Shown: piece by piece, positions 1 to 6,348 of the stretch
Layout of the letters: each line of letters begins with the position of its first letter
How positions within the stretch are numbered: the first letter of the stretch is position 1
Source of the DNA: Acidobacteriota bacterium
GTDB taxonomy: Bacteria; Acidobacteriota; Aminicenantia; Aminicenantales; Aminicenantaceae
Reading direction: 5' to 3'
Length of the DNA stretch: 11,199 bases
Assembly (NCBI GenBank): GCA_030609975.1
Contig: JAUWSR010000099.1
Location: 1-11,199 of the forward strand
Program-made: the position numbers and the translations under genes
Notes under the pieces: generated by a model
The model's database searches: none
What the model was told of the DNA's origin: nothing
The model's input: the letters and a program-made list of their open reading frames with translations, nothing else

Positions 1-360
1 ATAGCCCGCGTATATCTGAGGCCAGGAAAGGGAGATGTAACTCTTTACGTCAACCAAAAGCCTTTGGGCTTTAAAGATTTCTTCAGCCTGGAAAGCTACA
101 GGCATACCATAAAGCAACCCTTGCACCTGACTGAGACAGAGAGTAAATTCGATCTTTTCATTCGGGTTAATGGCGGTGGGCATTCCGGTCAGGCGGAAGC
201 GATCCGGCTAGGAGTTGCACGTGCACTGGTGGAATTCAACAAAGAGCTTAAGCCGATTCTGAAAGGCGCCGGCCTGCTGACTCGCGACGATAGGATTAAA
301 GAGCGAAAGAAGTATGGCTTGTTGAAAGCCCGGAAAGCACCTCAATACCACAAGAGATAA
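1..360 (+). CDS. rpsI: 30S ribosomal protein S9 (5' end outside window)
   Basis: This is the C-terminal part of ribosomal protein uS9, a small-subunit head protein whose basic tail reaches toward the P-site tRNA. Reading frame 1 is open from the first base, so the start codon lies upstream of the window; 119 codons are present and roughly 10-15 residues are missing. Visible family hallmarks are the N-terminal RVYLRPGKGD segment, the GGGHSGQAEAIRLGVARAL segment and the basic C-terminus ending KARKAPQYHKR. The stop is 15 bases before rpsB, which implies cotranscription. In many bacteria rplM precedes rpsI, so rplM would be expected just upstream. Confidence 0.97.
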   Translation: MARVYLRPGKGDVTLYVNQKPLGFKDFFSLESYRHTIKQPLHLTETESKFDLFIRVNGGGHSGQAEAIRLGVARALVEFNKELKPILKGAGLLTRDDRIKERKKYGLLKARKAPQYHKR

Positions 361-375
361 TACGGAGGAAGACAG

Positions 376-1338
376 TTGGTTTCAGTAACAATGAAAGAGC
401 TTTTGGAAGCAGGCTTTCATTTTGGACACCAGACAAAGCGGTGGAATCCCAAAATGAAAGAGTTCATCTTCGGGCAAAGAAATGGAATTTATATTATCGA
501 CCTACAGAAGACCATTCGGGTTTTTAAAACCGCGCTGGGATTTGTGACGGATACGGCAGAAGCCGGTCAGGAGATACTCTTGGTCGGAACCAAAAAACAA
601 GCCCAGGACATAATCAAGGATTACGCGTCTCAATCGGAAACCTGTTTTGTAAACCAAAGATGGCTGGGAGGTTTGCTAACCAATTTTAATGTGATCCGGG
701 GAAGCGTCGATCGTTTGATCGAGCTGGAGGAGATGAAAGAAGACGGCCGCTGGGATTTGCTCACGAAAAAAGAGCAGTCGAAACTGGAAAAAGTCTTCCG
801 CAAGCTTTCCAAGAACCTGGGCGGGATTAAGACCATGCATGAGCTTCCCGGGGCTATGATCGTGGTCGATTCGACCAAAGAGGACATCGCTATATCTGAA
901 GCTCAAAAGCTCGGGATTCCCATCGTAGCTATCGTGGACACCAACGGAGATCCAGAAAACATAGATTACCCCGTTCCAGGGAATGATGATGCCGTCAGAG
1001 CTATCGAGTTATTCACCGCTAAGATCACTGAAGCCATCTTGGAAGGCAAAAAGAGCCGGATGGAAAAAGAACTTTTAGAGGCGAAACAGGAAGAAGAAAC
1101 GGCCTTAGAAGGAGAAATGACTCCGGACGCGGCCGAAGCGGAAGTCGTTGTCAAGCCGGTAGTGGAAAAACCCGCTGAATCGAAGCCCGAGGTTCCGGTT
1201 GAAGCACCAAAGCCTCCAGCCGAAGAAAAGCCCGAGGTTCCGGTTGAAGCGCCGCCTGAAGAAACACCCGAAGAAAAACCAGCAAAAGAAAAACCTGAAC
1301 CTGAAAAGGAAAAAAAGAAAACAGAAAAGGAAGGATGA
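376..1338 (+). CDS. rpsB: 30S ribosomal protein S2 with long acidic/proline-rich C-terminal tail
   Basis: This is ribosomal protein uS2, a late-assembling small-subunit protein that is needed for S1 binding. The core (about residues 1-232) shows EAGFHFGHQTKRWNPKMKEFIFG, the GTKKQAQ segment, QRWLGGLLTN and IVDTNGDPENIDYPVPGNDDA, all typical of S2. The start is TTG at 376, with GGAGGA at 363-368 placed seven bases upstream; an in-frame ATG at 391 would leave the ribosome site too far away. Total length is 320 residues against roughly 230-260 in most bacteria. The extra ~85 residues are a low-complexity tail rich in Pro, Glu, Lys and Val, containing two tandem copies of a ~15-residue unit starting KPEVPVEAP. 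The function of the tail is unknown. Confidence 0.97.
   Translation: MVSVTMKELLEAGFHFGHQTKRWNPKMKEFIFGQRNGIYIIDLQKTIRVFKTALGFVTDTAEAGQEILLVGTKKQAQDIIKDYASQSETCFVNQRWLGGLLTNFNVIRGSVDRLIELEEMKEDGRWDLLTKKEQSKLEKVFRKLSKNLGGIKTMHELPGAMIVVDSTKEDIAISEAQKLGIPIVAIVDTNGDPENIDYPVPGNDDAVRAIELFTAKITEAILEGKKSRMEKELLEAKQEEETALEGEMTPDAAEAEVVVKPVVEKPAESKPEVPVEAPKPPAEEKPEVPVEAPPEETPEEKPAKEKPEPEKEKKKTEKEG
1183..1250 (+). repeat. Two 23-bp perfect direct repeats inside rpsB
   Basis: The same 23 bases occur at 1183-1205 and 1228-1250, with a period of 45 bp, exactly 15 codons. They encode the repeated KPEVPVEAP block of the S2 tail. Identity at the DNA level, including synonymous positions, points to a recent duplication or slippage event that kept the frame. 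Confidence 0.9.
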
Positions 1339-1342
1339 GACG

Positions 1343-1939
1343 ATGAATATCACCGCTCAGTTGGTCAATGAGTTACGTCAGCGCACCAGTATTGGTATGA
1401 TGGACTGCAAAAAAGCCCTAACGGAAGCAGAGGGAGACATCGAAAAGGCTATCAAGATTCTGAGGAAAAAAGGTTTAGCTCGTGCCAAAGACAAGATGAG
1501 CCGGGATGCCTCCGATGGCGTGATCGGCTCTTACATCCATATGAATTCCAAGCTTGGAGTTTTGGTGGAGGTCAACAGCGAAACGGACTTTGTGGCCCGT
1601 AATGAAGAATTCCAGGAATTGGTAAAAAATATCGCCATGCACATCGCGGCGGCAAATCCCCAATATGTCAGCCAAGCAGATATTCCTGAAAAAGTTCTTG
1701 AAGAGGAAAAAGATATCATTCGGGGTCAACTCAAAGATTCAAACAAACCGCCCGAGATCATCGAGAAGATCGTGGCAGGGAAATTGGGAAAGTTCTATTC
1801 TGAAGTCTGTCTGCTTAATCAGCCTTTTATCAAAGAGGACAAAACCACCATCGAACAGTTGGTGGCAACGCATATCGCAAAATTTGGAGAGAACATACAG
1901 GTCAAACGATTTGCCCGTTTCGCTCTGGGTGAATCCTAA
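1343..1939 (+). CDS. tsf: Elongation factor Ts (short form)
   Basis: EF-Ts is the guanine nucleotide exchange factor that regenerates EF-Tu-GTP during translation elongation. The start is ATG at 1343, four bases after the rpsB stop, with AAGGA at 1331-1335 overlapping the end of rpsB. An in-frame upstream extension runs through the rpsB tail but is only a shadow. The N-terminal UBA-like domain contains LRQRTSIGMMDCKKAL and GDIEKAIKILRKKG (about residues 9-44). The EF-Tu-contacting SETDFVARNEEF motif lies near residue 75. At 198 residues it resembles the compact Thermus type rather than the ~283-residue E. coli form, so part of the dimerisation/coiled-coil region is absent. The rpsB-tsf pairing is nearly universal in bacteria. 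Confidence 0.97.
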   Translation: MNITAQLVNELRQRTSIGMMDCKKALTEAEGDIEKAIKILRKKGLARAKDKMSRDASDGVIGSYIHMNSKLGVLVEVNSETDFVARNEEFQELVKNIAMHIAAANPQYVSQADIPEKVLEEEKDIIRGQLKDSNKPPEIIEKIVAGKLGKFYSEVCLLNQPFIKEDKTTIEQLVATHIAKFGENIQVKRFARFALGES

Positions 1940-1947
1940 TAACGGAC

Positions 1948-2667
1948 ATGCCGGATCATAAGCCAAAATACAAACGCGTCCTGCTTAAACTTTCCGGTGA
2001 ATCTCTTCTAGGTGATCTTCCCTACGGCATTGATCTAGACAGTACCCGCTCCATTGCTTTAGAGATCAAGGAGGTCCACGCTCTGGGTGTGGAGATCGCG
2101 ATCATGATCGGAGGGGGAAATATCTTCAGAGGGATTCGCGGTTCTGAATCCGGAATGGATCGTGCTTCGGCCGATTACATGGGATTATTGGCGACCATCA
2201 TGAATGGGATCGCTCTTCAAGATGCCCTGGAAAAGGAAAAGGTCCTCACCCGACAGGTTTCTGCGATTGAAGTCAAAGCCGTCGCTGAGCCCTTTCTGCG
2301 CAGGAGGGTGATACGACATCTCGAACGGGGAAGAGTTGTCATCTTCAGTGCCGGCATCGGGAGCCCTTATTTCACCACGGATACCGCGGGAGTGCTTAGA
2401 GCTCTGGAGATCAATGCGGATGTTATCTTGAAAGCCACCAAAGTTGACGGTGTGTATTCGGCCGACCCTATGATCGAAAAGGATGCCGAAAGATTCAGCA
2501 CCATTCGTTACATAGATGTACTGAAAAAAGGTTTGAAGGTCATGGATTCTACCGCTATCGCTCTTTGTAAAGATCATGATCTTCCCATCATCGTTTTCAA
2601 CCTTTTTGATAATGGCAACATTAAGAGAGTGGTGCTCGGCGAAGAAGTCGGCACCACAGTTTTTTAA
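1948..2667 (+). CDS. pyrH: Uridylate kinase (UMP kinase)
   Basis: PyrH phosphorylates UMP to UDP with ATP, the committed step from UMP to UTP and CTP. It is a hexameric cytoplasmic amino-acid-kinase-family enzyme, unrelated to eukaryotic UMP/CMP kinase. Visible motifs are the N-terminal KRVLLKLSGESL (about residues 9-20), the GGGNIFRG phosphate-binding loop (near 52-59), the DYMGLLATIMNGIALQDALE helix, TDTAGVLRALEINADVILKATKVDGVYSADP and the late MDSTAIALCKD. Length is 239 residues against ~240 in the family. The start ATG at 1948 is eight bases after the tsf stop. No strong Shine-Dalgarno sequence is present, so translational coupling to tsf is plausible. Confidence 0.97.
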   Translation: MPDHKPKYKRVLLKLSGESLLGDLPYGIDLDSTRSIALEIKEVHALGVEIAIMIGGGNIFRGIRGSESGMDRASADYMGLLATIMNGIALQDALEKEKVLTRQVSAIEVKAVAEPFLRRRVIRHLERGRVVIFSAGIGSPYFTTDTAGVLRALEINADVILKATKVDGVYSADPMIEKDAERFSTIRYIDVLKKGLKVMDSTAIALCKDHDLPIIVFNLFDNGNIKRVVLGEEVGTTVF

Positions 2668-2685
2668 CTTGTTGGAGAGAGGAAC

Positions 2686-3243
2686 ATGGTTCGAGAAGAA
2701 CTCAAGGAGCTGGAACAAAAGATGAAAGTTTCGGTGGAGCATTTTCGTAAAGAACTGAGTCGGCTGCGCACCGGCCGTGCCAACATCGGGATTTTTGAGG
2801 AAATAAAAGTTGAATATTATGGCTCGCTTACTCCGATCAATCAAATGGCAACACTGGCAGTTCCCGATCCCACCTTGATCAGCATTCAGCCGTGGGACAC
2901 CACTCTCTTGGAGACCATTGACAGGGCCATCCGAGCGGCTGACCTGGGCTTAAATCCCATTAATGACGGCAAGATATTGAAGGTTCCTATCCCCCCTTTG
3001 GATCAAGAGCGGAGAGAAGAGATCGCTAAGCACATCCGTAAAATGATGGAAGATGAGAAGACTGTTCTGCGCAACATGCGGCGCGACTGCAAGGATATGA
3101 TCGAGCTGCTGGAGAAAGAAAAAGAGATCACCGAAGACGATAAATTCTGGGGTTACGACAAGCTTCAGGAGATCACAGACCAGTCTATCAGGAAAGTGGA
3201 AGACCTAGCGGCAGCCAAAGAAAAGGATATCTTAGAACTCTAG
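2686..3243 (+). CDS. frr: Ribosome recycling factor
   Basis: RRF works with EF-G to split the post-termination ribosome so that its subunits can be reused. The protein is 185 residues, the normal length, and forms a three-helix bundle plus a small beta domain. The diagnostic segments are LSRLRTGRANIGIFEEIKVEYYG (about residues 25-47), the TLISIQPWD segment, NPINDGKILKVPIPPLDQERREE (about 94-116) and a long charged C-terminal helix. The ATG at 2686 has GGAGAGAGGA at 2674-2683 as ribosome site, 18 bases after pyrH. This is the last gene of the operon, and its TAG stop lies within a CTAG palindrome that also supplies the stop of the opposing gene. Confidence 0.97.
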   Translation: MVREELKELEQKMKVSVEHFRKELSRLRTGRANIGIFEEIKVEYYGSLTPINQMATLAVPDPTLISIQPWDTTLLETIDRAIRAADLGLNPINDGKILKVPIPPLDQERREEIAKHIRKMMEDEKTVLRNMRRDCKDMIELLEKEKEITEDDKFWGYDKLQEITDQSIRKVEDLAAAKEKDILEL

Positions 3244-4157
3244 ATTGATTTTTTAAACCAGTTAGGTGTAGTCCCGAACTTCGTGCGCAGCACCACCCCC
3301 CATCCGATGATACTCAAAAACAGGGAGAAAAGAGCACCAAAGACGGGGATGAGGCCGATAACAGTCACCAGAATGAATCCCAATGTTATTGCCAGTAGGG
3401 GGGGGACATGTTTTTGACTGATGGCTTTATGGATGCTCTCGCCGAAAAAGTAGAAAAGGACAACCTGTCCGAAGATCTTAATGATGATCCCGATGAGGAT
3501 GAGGGAAAGCAGGATAGGCAGGCCGATCAAAGCGAGAGAAAGCAGTGCTGAAAATACCACCAGCCCGGTAAAGATAATGATACTGAGAACGCCGGTACCA
3601 AAGACAGGTCCAAAGGCGGCCCTGATCTGTGAGGAAGCGTAGGTGATCTGGCGGGGGAAGATAGCCAACAGAACAATGGCCAGGATGAACCAGATAAAGG
3701 CCATGATCAATCGGAAGATTATCAAAAGAGGCAGAAGCGAGATCCCGGTTCGGCCCAAAATGCCTTCACGGAAGATCTCTCGGATGCTCGCGTCCGTTTT
3801 GAAATAGATAGTGTCACCTTCTATCACGGAGCCCGGCATTTTTTCCAGGGTGCCTCCCAGTGAGACGACATCCCCTTCGATCCGCGCCGTAGGTTTCAGT
3901 ATGATCGTACTCCCGAATCCTAAAACCGTTTCACTCACCACTCCTTCGACGATGATCGTGCCTCCGAAGGCGACAGCGGTTTGTTTGACCTTGCCTTTTA
4001 TGTGAATGCTTCCCCCGATAGTAAATACGTTTTCCTGGACATCTCCCTCTTCCACTACGATATCGTTCTTAAGCAAAATACTCTGCTGCCCGTAAAGTGG
4101 AAAAGATCCTACCACTGCCAAGATAAGGAGTGTGACAAGCCAGGTTCCCGATTTCAT
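3240..4157 (-). CDS. Membrane protein with bactofilin-like beta-repeat domain
   Basis: The protein has 305 residues. Residues 1-24 look like a signal peptide (hydrophobic core WLVTLLILAVVGSF, then LYGQ). Residues 44-115 form four tandem repeats of 17-19 residues, each beginning V/A-x-x-[FL]-G-[GS]-[ST] (VFTIGGS, AVAFGGT, VLGFGST, VVSLGGT) and each ending in a polar turn, as in bactofilin or polymer-forming right-handed beta-helix proteins. From about residue 140 there are four to six hydrophobic membrane segments, ending in a basic tail. The layout suggests an extracytoplasmic beta-helix anchored by a membrane domain. It is the last gene of the sigma/anti-sigma operon, with an ATGA overlap to the preceding gene, so it is probably an effector or sensor of that system. 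The exact function is unknown. Confidence 0.8.
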   Translation of the reverse strand: MKSGTWLVTLLILAVVGSFPLYGQQSILLKNDIVVEEGDVQENVFTIGGSIHIKGKVKQTAVAFGGTIIVEGVVSETVLGFGSTIILKPTARIEGDVVSLGGTLEKMPGSVIEGDTIYFKTDASIREIFREGILGRTGISLLPLLIIFRLIMAFIWFILAIVLLAIFPRQITYASSQIRAAFGPVFGTGVLSIIIFTGLVVFSALLSLALIGLPILLSLILIGIIIKIFGQVVLFYFFGESIHKAISQKHVPPLLAITLGFILVTVIGLIPVFGALFSLFLSIIGWGVVLRTKFGTTPNWFKKSI

Positions 4158-4732
4158 CGTTTCTCTCCCACCAGGAGTTTCCGCTTAAATCCTACATAAA
4201 GAGATGCAGAAATAAACAAAGTGAAAATGATAAGACCGGCTTGCACTTCGGGACTGAGGATATTTGTGAGACGTCCGAAACTTTCCCAAAGATAGCCTGA
4301 AAAGCGATAAAGCACTTTGACCACAAGAGCGGCCAATTTGATCAGTCGTGCTCCCAGAACAGTGAGACTGCTCAAACCTTCAAATATCGTCCGATTGAGT
4401 GAGACAAGAAAATTAAACAGAGATTGGCCGGAATATATGAATGTGAACAGCAGACCTGTGATGATAAAGAAGGATCCGATTGTGGCTGTGAGCAGGACTT
4501 GGCTCAGGGCGGGGCGGAAAGGGAACAGGTGGCCCATCACTTGCTGTGTGAAGCCGGGAGGCACGTCCCAAGCCGGAAGACTCGAGGCGGTTTGCAGAAG
4601 AAGTTTACTGTCGGCTAAAGCTTTTCGACAGCCGGGGCAGACCGACAGGTGTTCTTTAATAACAGCGGTCTCCCCTTTGTTCAGCTCTCCTTCCAAGTAT
4701 AGGTAGATTTGATCAGCACCAAGACATTCCAT
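4154..4732 (-). CDS. Anti-sigma factor with zinc-binding HC2 domain and two membrane segments
   Basis: Residues 3-35 carry Cys3, then His28-x3-Cys32-x2-Cys35 (HLSVCPGC). This is the spacing of the zinc-binding anti-sigma (zf-HC2/ZAS) domain, which clamps ECF sigma factors in the cytoplasm. Hydrophobic stretches at about residues 77-101 and 163-181 look like two membrane spans, with a moderately hydrophobic section between (125-145) that could be another membrane-associated helix. The start is taken as ATG at 4732, which overlaps the sigma TGA by one base (TGATG). GGAGG at 4744-4740 gives good spacing. A TTG one codon earlier is possible but less well placed. The downstream gene overlaps by ATGA. 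Direct control of the upstream sigma factor is inferred from domain type and adjacency. Confidence 0.9.
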   Translation of the reverse strand: MECLGADQIYLYLEGELNKGETAVIKEHLSVCPGCRKALADSKLLLQTASSLPAWDVPPGFTQQVMGHLFPFRPALSQVLLTATIGSFFIITGLLFTFIYSGQSLFNFLVSLNRTIFEGLSSLTVLGARLIKLAALVVKVLYRFSGYLWESFGRLTNILSPEVQAGLIIFTLFISASLYVGFKRKLLVGEKR

Positions 4733-5292
4733 CAAAAATCCTCCATATGCTTTCGGATCATTTCTTTAGCTTGAAAGACCCGGTTCTTTATGGTTCCGAC
4801 CGGCAGACCTTTGATCTCTGCCATTTCTTCATAACTGAAGTCGTTCATGTGCCTCCATACGAATAACTCCCTCAGGGCGGGTGGTATTTTCTGGAGGGCA
4901 GCCTCGACTTTTTCTCTGAGCTGGCTCAACTCGTAATGTTTGCTCACCGAAGGTCCTTTGTCCGCGATCTGGATCGGATAGATCTTGTTTCCACTTTGGT
5001 CCTGTTGGTCGATGGAGAAGGCATCGATCTTCTTTTTTCTCCAGAAGTCGATGATGTAATTGGATGCGATCTTGAACAACCAAGTGCTGAATTTATAGTG
5101 AGGCTGGTAGGTGTGCAGAGAGGCATAGGTTTTAATGAATACTTCCTGTGTGAACTCCAGCGCCTGCTCATAATTTCCGACCGTACGGCCGATATAATTG
5201 ACCAACGGCTGCTGGTATTTCTGAATGATCATCTCAAATGCCTCTTTTTCTCCGGCGAGTGTTCTGTGGATTAATTCCTTATCGTCAATCAT
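4732..5292 (-). CDS. ECF-type RNA polymerase sigma factor (RpoE-like)
   Basis: This is an alternative sigma factor of 186 residues with the two-domain ECF plan. Region 2 lies at about residues 15-88 (EAFEMIIQKYQQPLVNY, then EQALEFTQEVFIKTY and FSTWLFKIASNYIIDFWRKKK). Region 4 lies at about 125-183 (LQKIPPALRELFVWRHMNDFSYEEMAEIKGLPVGTIKNRVFQAKE), with a helix-turn-helix ending in the usual GTIKNR recognition helix. The start is ATG at 5292 because GGAAGG sits six bases upstream; a TTG at 5313 would also be in frame but lacks a site. It is the first gene of a three-gene operon with an HC2 anti-sigma factor and a bactofilin-like membrane protein. ECF operons are usually autoregulated, but no clear ECF-type -35/-10 pair was recognised upstream. 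Confidence 0.95.
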   Translation of the reverse strand: MIDDKELIHRTLAGEKEAFEMIIQKYQQPLVNYIGRTVGNYEQALEFTQEVFIKTYASLHTYQPHYKFSTWLFKIASNYIIDFWRKKKIDAFSIDQQDQSGNKIYPIQIADKGPSVSKHYELSQLREKVEAALQKIPPALRELFVWRHMNDFSYEEMAEIKGLPVGTIKNRVFQAKEMIRKHMEDF

Positions 5293-5313
5293 AGAGGACC
5301 TTCCAGCCCTCAA

Positions 5314-5365
5314 GTATTAATACGGAATTCTTGAGAAAGAGTTTTTTTGAATGACCCATTAATAC
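5314..5365. promoter_or_regulatory. Paired ATTAATAC boxes upstream of the sigma operon
   Basis: The octamer ATTAATAC occurs at 5316-5323, where it is part of the perfect 10-bp palindrome GTATTAATAC at 5314-5323, and again at 5358-5365. The two copies are 42 bp apart, about four DNA turns, just upstream of the sigma factor start at 5292. This would suit a regulator bound on one face of the helix. No regulator is assigned, and the sequence is AT-rich enough that chance is possible. Confidence 0.3.
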
Positions 5366-5394
5366 TGCCGACCCTGCTTAGCCTGAACTATTCA

Positions 5395-5513
5395 TAAAAA
5401 ATGTCGATACTTGATTCAACAAAAGCAATATCAATCATTTGCATTATTCTTCCAGTAAATCACTCTTACATTTCCGTTTCAATGTATTTTCTATTAAGAA
5501 TCGACATTTTTTA
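5395..5513. repeat. 14-bp perfect inverted repeat with 91-base interior
   Basis: Bases 5395-5408 (TAAAAAATGTCGAT) are the exact reverse complement of 5500-5513. Pairing continues imperfectly inward for about seven more bases (one mismatch, three pairs, one G-U, two pairs). Read on the - strand the 3' arm ends in T6, so the stem resembles a long-looped terminator. Alternatively these are the ends of a small non-autonomous element; no target-site duplication was found next to them. Confidence 0.7.
5466..5507 (-). other. Mini-ORF of 13 codons with good ribosome site (possible remnant gene start or leader peptide)
   Basis: An ATG at 5507 opens MSILNRKYIETEM and then a TAA at 5468-5466. The Shine-Dalgarno AAAGG at 5518-5514 stands six bases upstream, and the 5' arm of the inverted repeat covers the start codon. 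The site follows two hairpins directly, as a riboswitch or leader would. The reading frame is too short to be an ordinary gene. It may be the decayed 5' end of a lost gene or a leader peptide; translation is not shown. Confidence 0.3.
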
Positions 5514-5520
5514 CCTTTCA

Positions 5521-5592
5521 GGCGAGTCGATCTCACCGTATCTTCTTCGTTGCAAAGGATTTGCGGTGGTTTACCACAGCTTCATCCTTTGC
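5521..5592 (-). ncRNA. Two-hairpin structured RNA candidate downstream of the lolA-like gene
   Basis: On the - strand, 9-bp perfect arms GCAAAGGAT/ATCCTTTGC (5592-5584 and 5560-5552) enclose an inner 5-bp hairpin GTGGT/ACCAC (5577-5573 and 5570-5566). A second hairpin follows at 5537-5521: GGTGAG, loop ATCGA, CTCGCC. The second stem pairs fully only as - strand RNA, using one U-G wobble; on the + strand the same position is a C-A mismatch. This supports transcription toward lower coordinates. It lies 60-130 bases past the lolA-like stop and just before an AAAGG ribosome site. I do not recognise it as a known riboswitch class. Confidence 0.45.
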
Positions 5593-5653
5593 GCCTTGAA
5601 TATACGGCAATCTCAACTCGTGAATAATCCAGGCTACCTAAGATATAAAAAAG

Positions 5654-6280
5654 TTATTTGATTATATCGACATCTGGTGGGAGCTTGAGTTCAAATGTGT
5701 CTTTCGGAAGTGAGATATCGCCTTTGATCTGGGAAAACTGAAATTCCTGTTTGTTACCGGCCCAATCGAACGATACCGCTTTTAAAATCAGCCAGGTCTT
5801 GGCGTCGACTTCCAGCAGGATGTAATTATCCGGATCGTTTTCCCGGGGGATAAGCTTGAGTTGATGTACACTCTTATTATCAGTGGGGAAGGAGGTGGAT
5901 TCGACTGTGTAGTGATCCTGAATGCTTCGAGTTCCCGTCAAAAGCCCCAGAATGTCGGCCTCTCCTTCTTCTTCACTGAGGGATTTCTGTACAAGTTGTT
6001 TGTCCTCGGGGTAATACTCTTGATAGAGGGAATCCTTGATGAGAAAGGTCTTTTTTTCCGGGTCGGTGTAATCCCATCTCATCCAACCCGGTTTCTGAAT
6101 ATAGAGCCGACCTTTTTCGATAAGAGGTGCCCTGACTGAAGACGAATAATAGGTCTGGACGAAATCAGCCTGTAGAGAATTCAGGGAGCGCAGTCGCGCC
6201 TCGGTTCTTTGGGCGATGTCATTTACATTTTGGGCGTAAAGGACCAAAACACAACCGAAGACAAAGAACAACCGCTTCAT
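5654..6280 (-). CDS. LolA-like outer membrane lipoprotein carrier protein
   Basis: The protein has 208 residues. LolA binds lipoproteins released by LolCDE and ferries them through the periplasm to the outer membrane. Residues 1-16 are a signal peptide (MKRLFFVFGCVLVLYAQ, probable cleavage after YA). Family features are LNSLQADFVQTYYSS (about 33-47), KGRLYIQKPGWMRWDYTDPEKKTF (56-79), YYPEDKQL (89-96) and a C-terminal strand-rich part ending FELKLPPDV. The frame stays open upstream, but the signal peptide fixes the start at ATG 6280. No Shine-Dalgarno sequence is present. It is transcribed away from the symporter gene, with 68 bases between starts. A related LolA-like outer-membrane carrier with another cargo cannot be excluded. 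Confidence 0.88.
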   Translation of the reverse strand: MKRLFFVFGCVLVLYAQNVNDIAQRTEARLRSLNSLQADFVQTYYSSSVRAPLIEKGRLYIQKPGWMRWDYTDPEKKTFLIKDSLYQEYYPEDKQLVQKSLSEEEGEADILGLLTGTRSIQDHYTVESTSFPTDNKSVHQLKLIPRENDPDNYILLEVDAKTWLILKAVSFDWAGNKQEFQFSQIKGDISLPKDTFELKLPPDVDIIK

Positions 6281-6315
6281 ATTTTCAGTATAGCAAAAGT
6301 TTGGGGTCAGGTCTT
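6281..6315 (-). promoter_or_regulatory. Candidate promoter of the lolA-like gene, leaderless layout
   Basis: On the - strand a -10 box TATACT (6292-6287) lies only six bases before the ATG at 6280, so transcription would begin at or next to the start codon. No ribosome site is present. The -35 region at 17-bp spacing (AAGACC, 6315-6310) matches the consensus at only three positions, so this promoter may need an activator. Confidence 0.5.
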
Positions 6316-6348
6316 CATATTCCACATAGAATCTGATATAACCGCCAT
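6314..6348 (+). promoter_or_regulatory. Candidate promoter of the symporter gene, leaderless layout
   Basis: TTCATA at 6314-6319, a 17-bp spacer and TATAAC at 6337-6342 preceded by TG (extended -10, TGATATAAC) form a good housekeeping promoter. Only six bases separate the -10 box from the GTG at 6349, and no ribosome site is visible. The -35 region overlaps that of the divergent lolA-like gene, so the two promoters could compete. Confidence 0.55.

Noticed and set aside
2185..2844. 219-codon open frame on the - strand opposite pyrH and frr
   Set aside because: It lies entirely opposite two strongly conserved genes, has no recognisable family, and is a coding shadow.
5401..5661. 86-codon + strand open frame in the lolA-sigma gap
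   Set aside because: No ribosome site precedes the ATG, no family is recognised, and it overlaps the hairpins and the end of lolA. Its MSIL start arises only from the inverted repeat.
5630..5673. GATATAA/TTATATC pairing around the lolA stop considered as a terminator
   Set aside because: The stem is entirely AT-rich with a long loop that contains the T run, which does not fit an intrinsic terminator.
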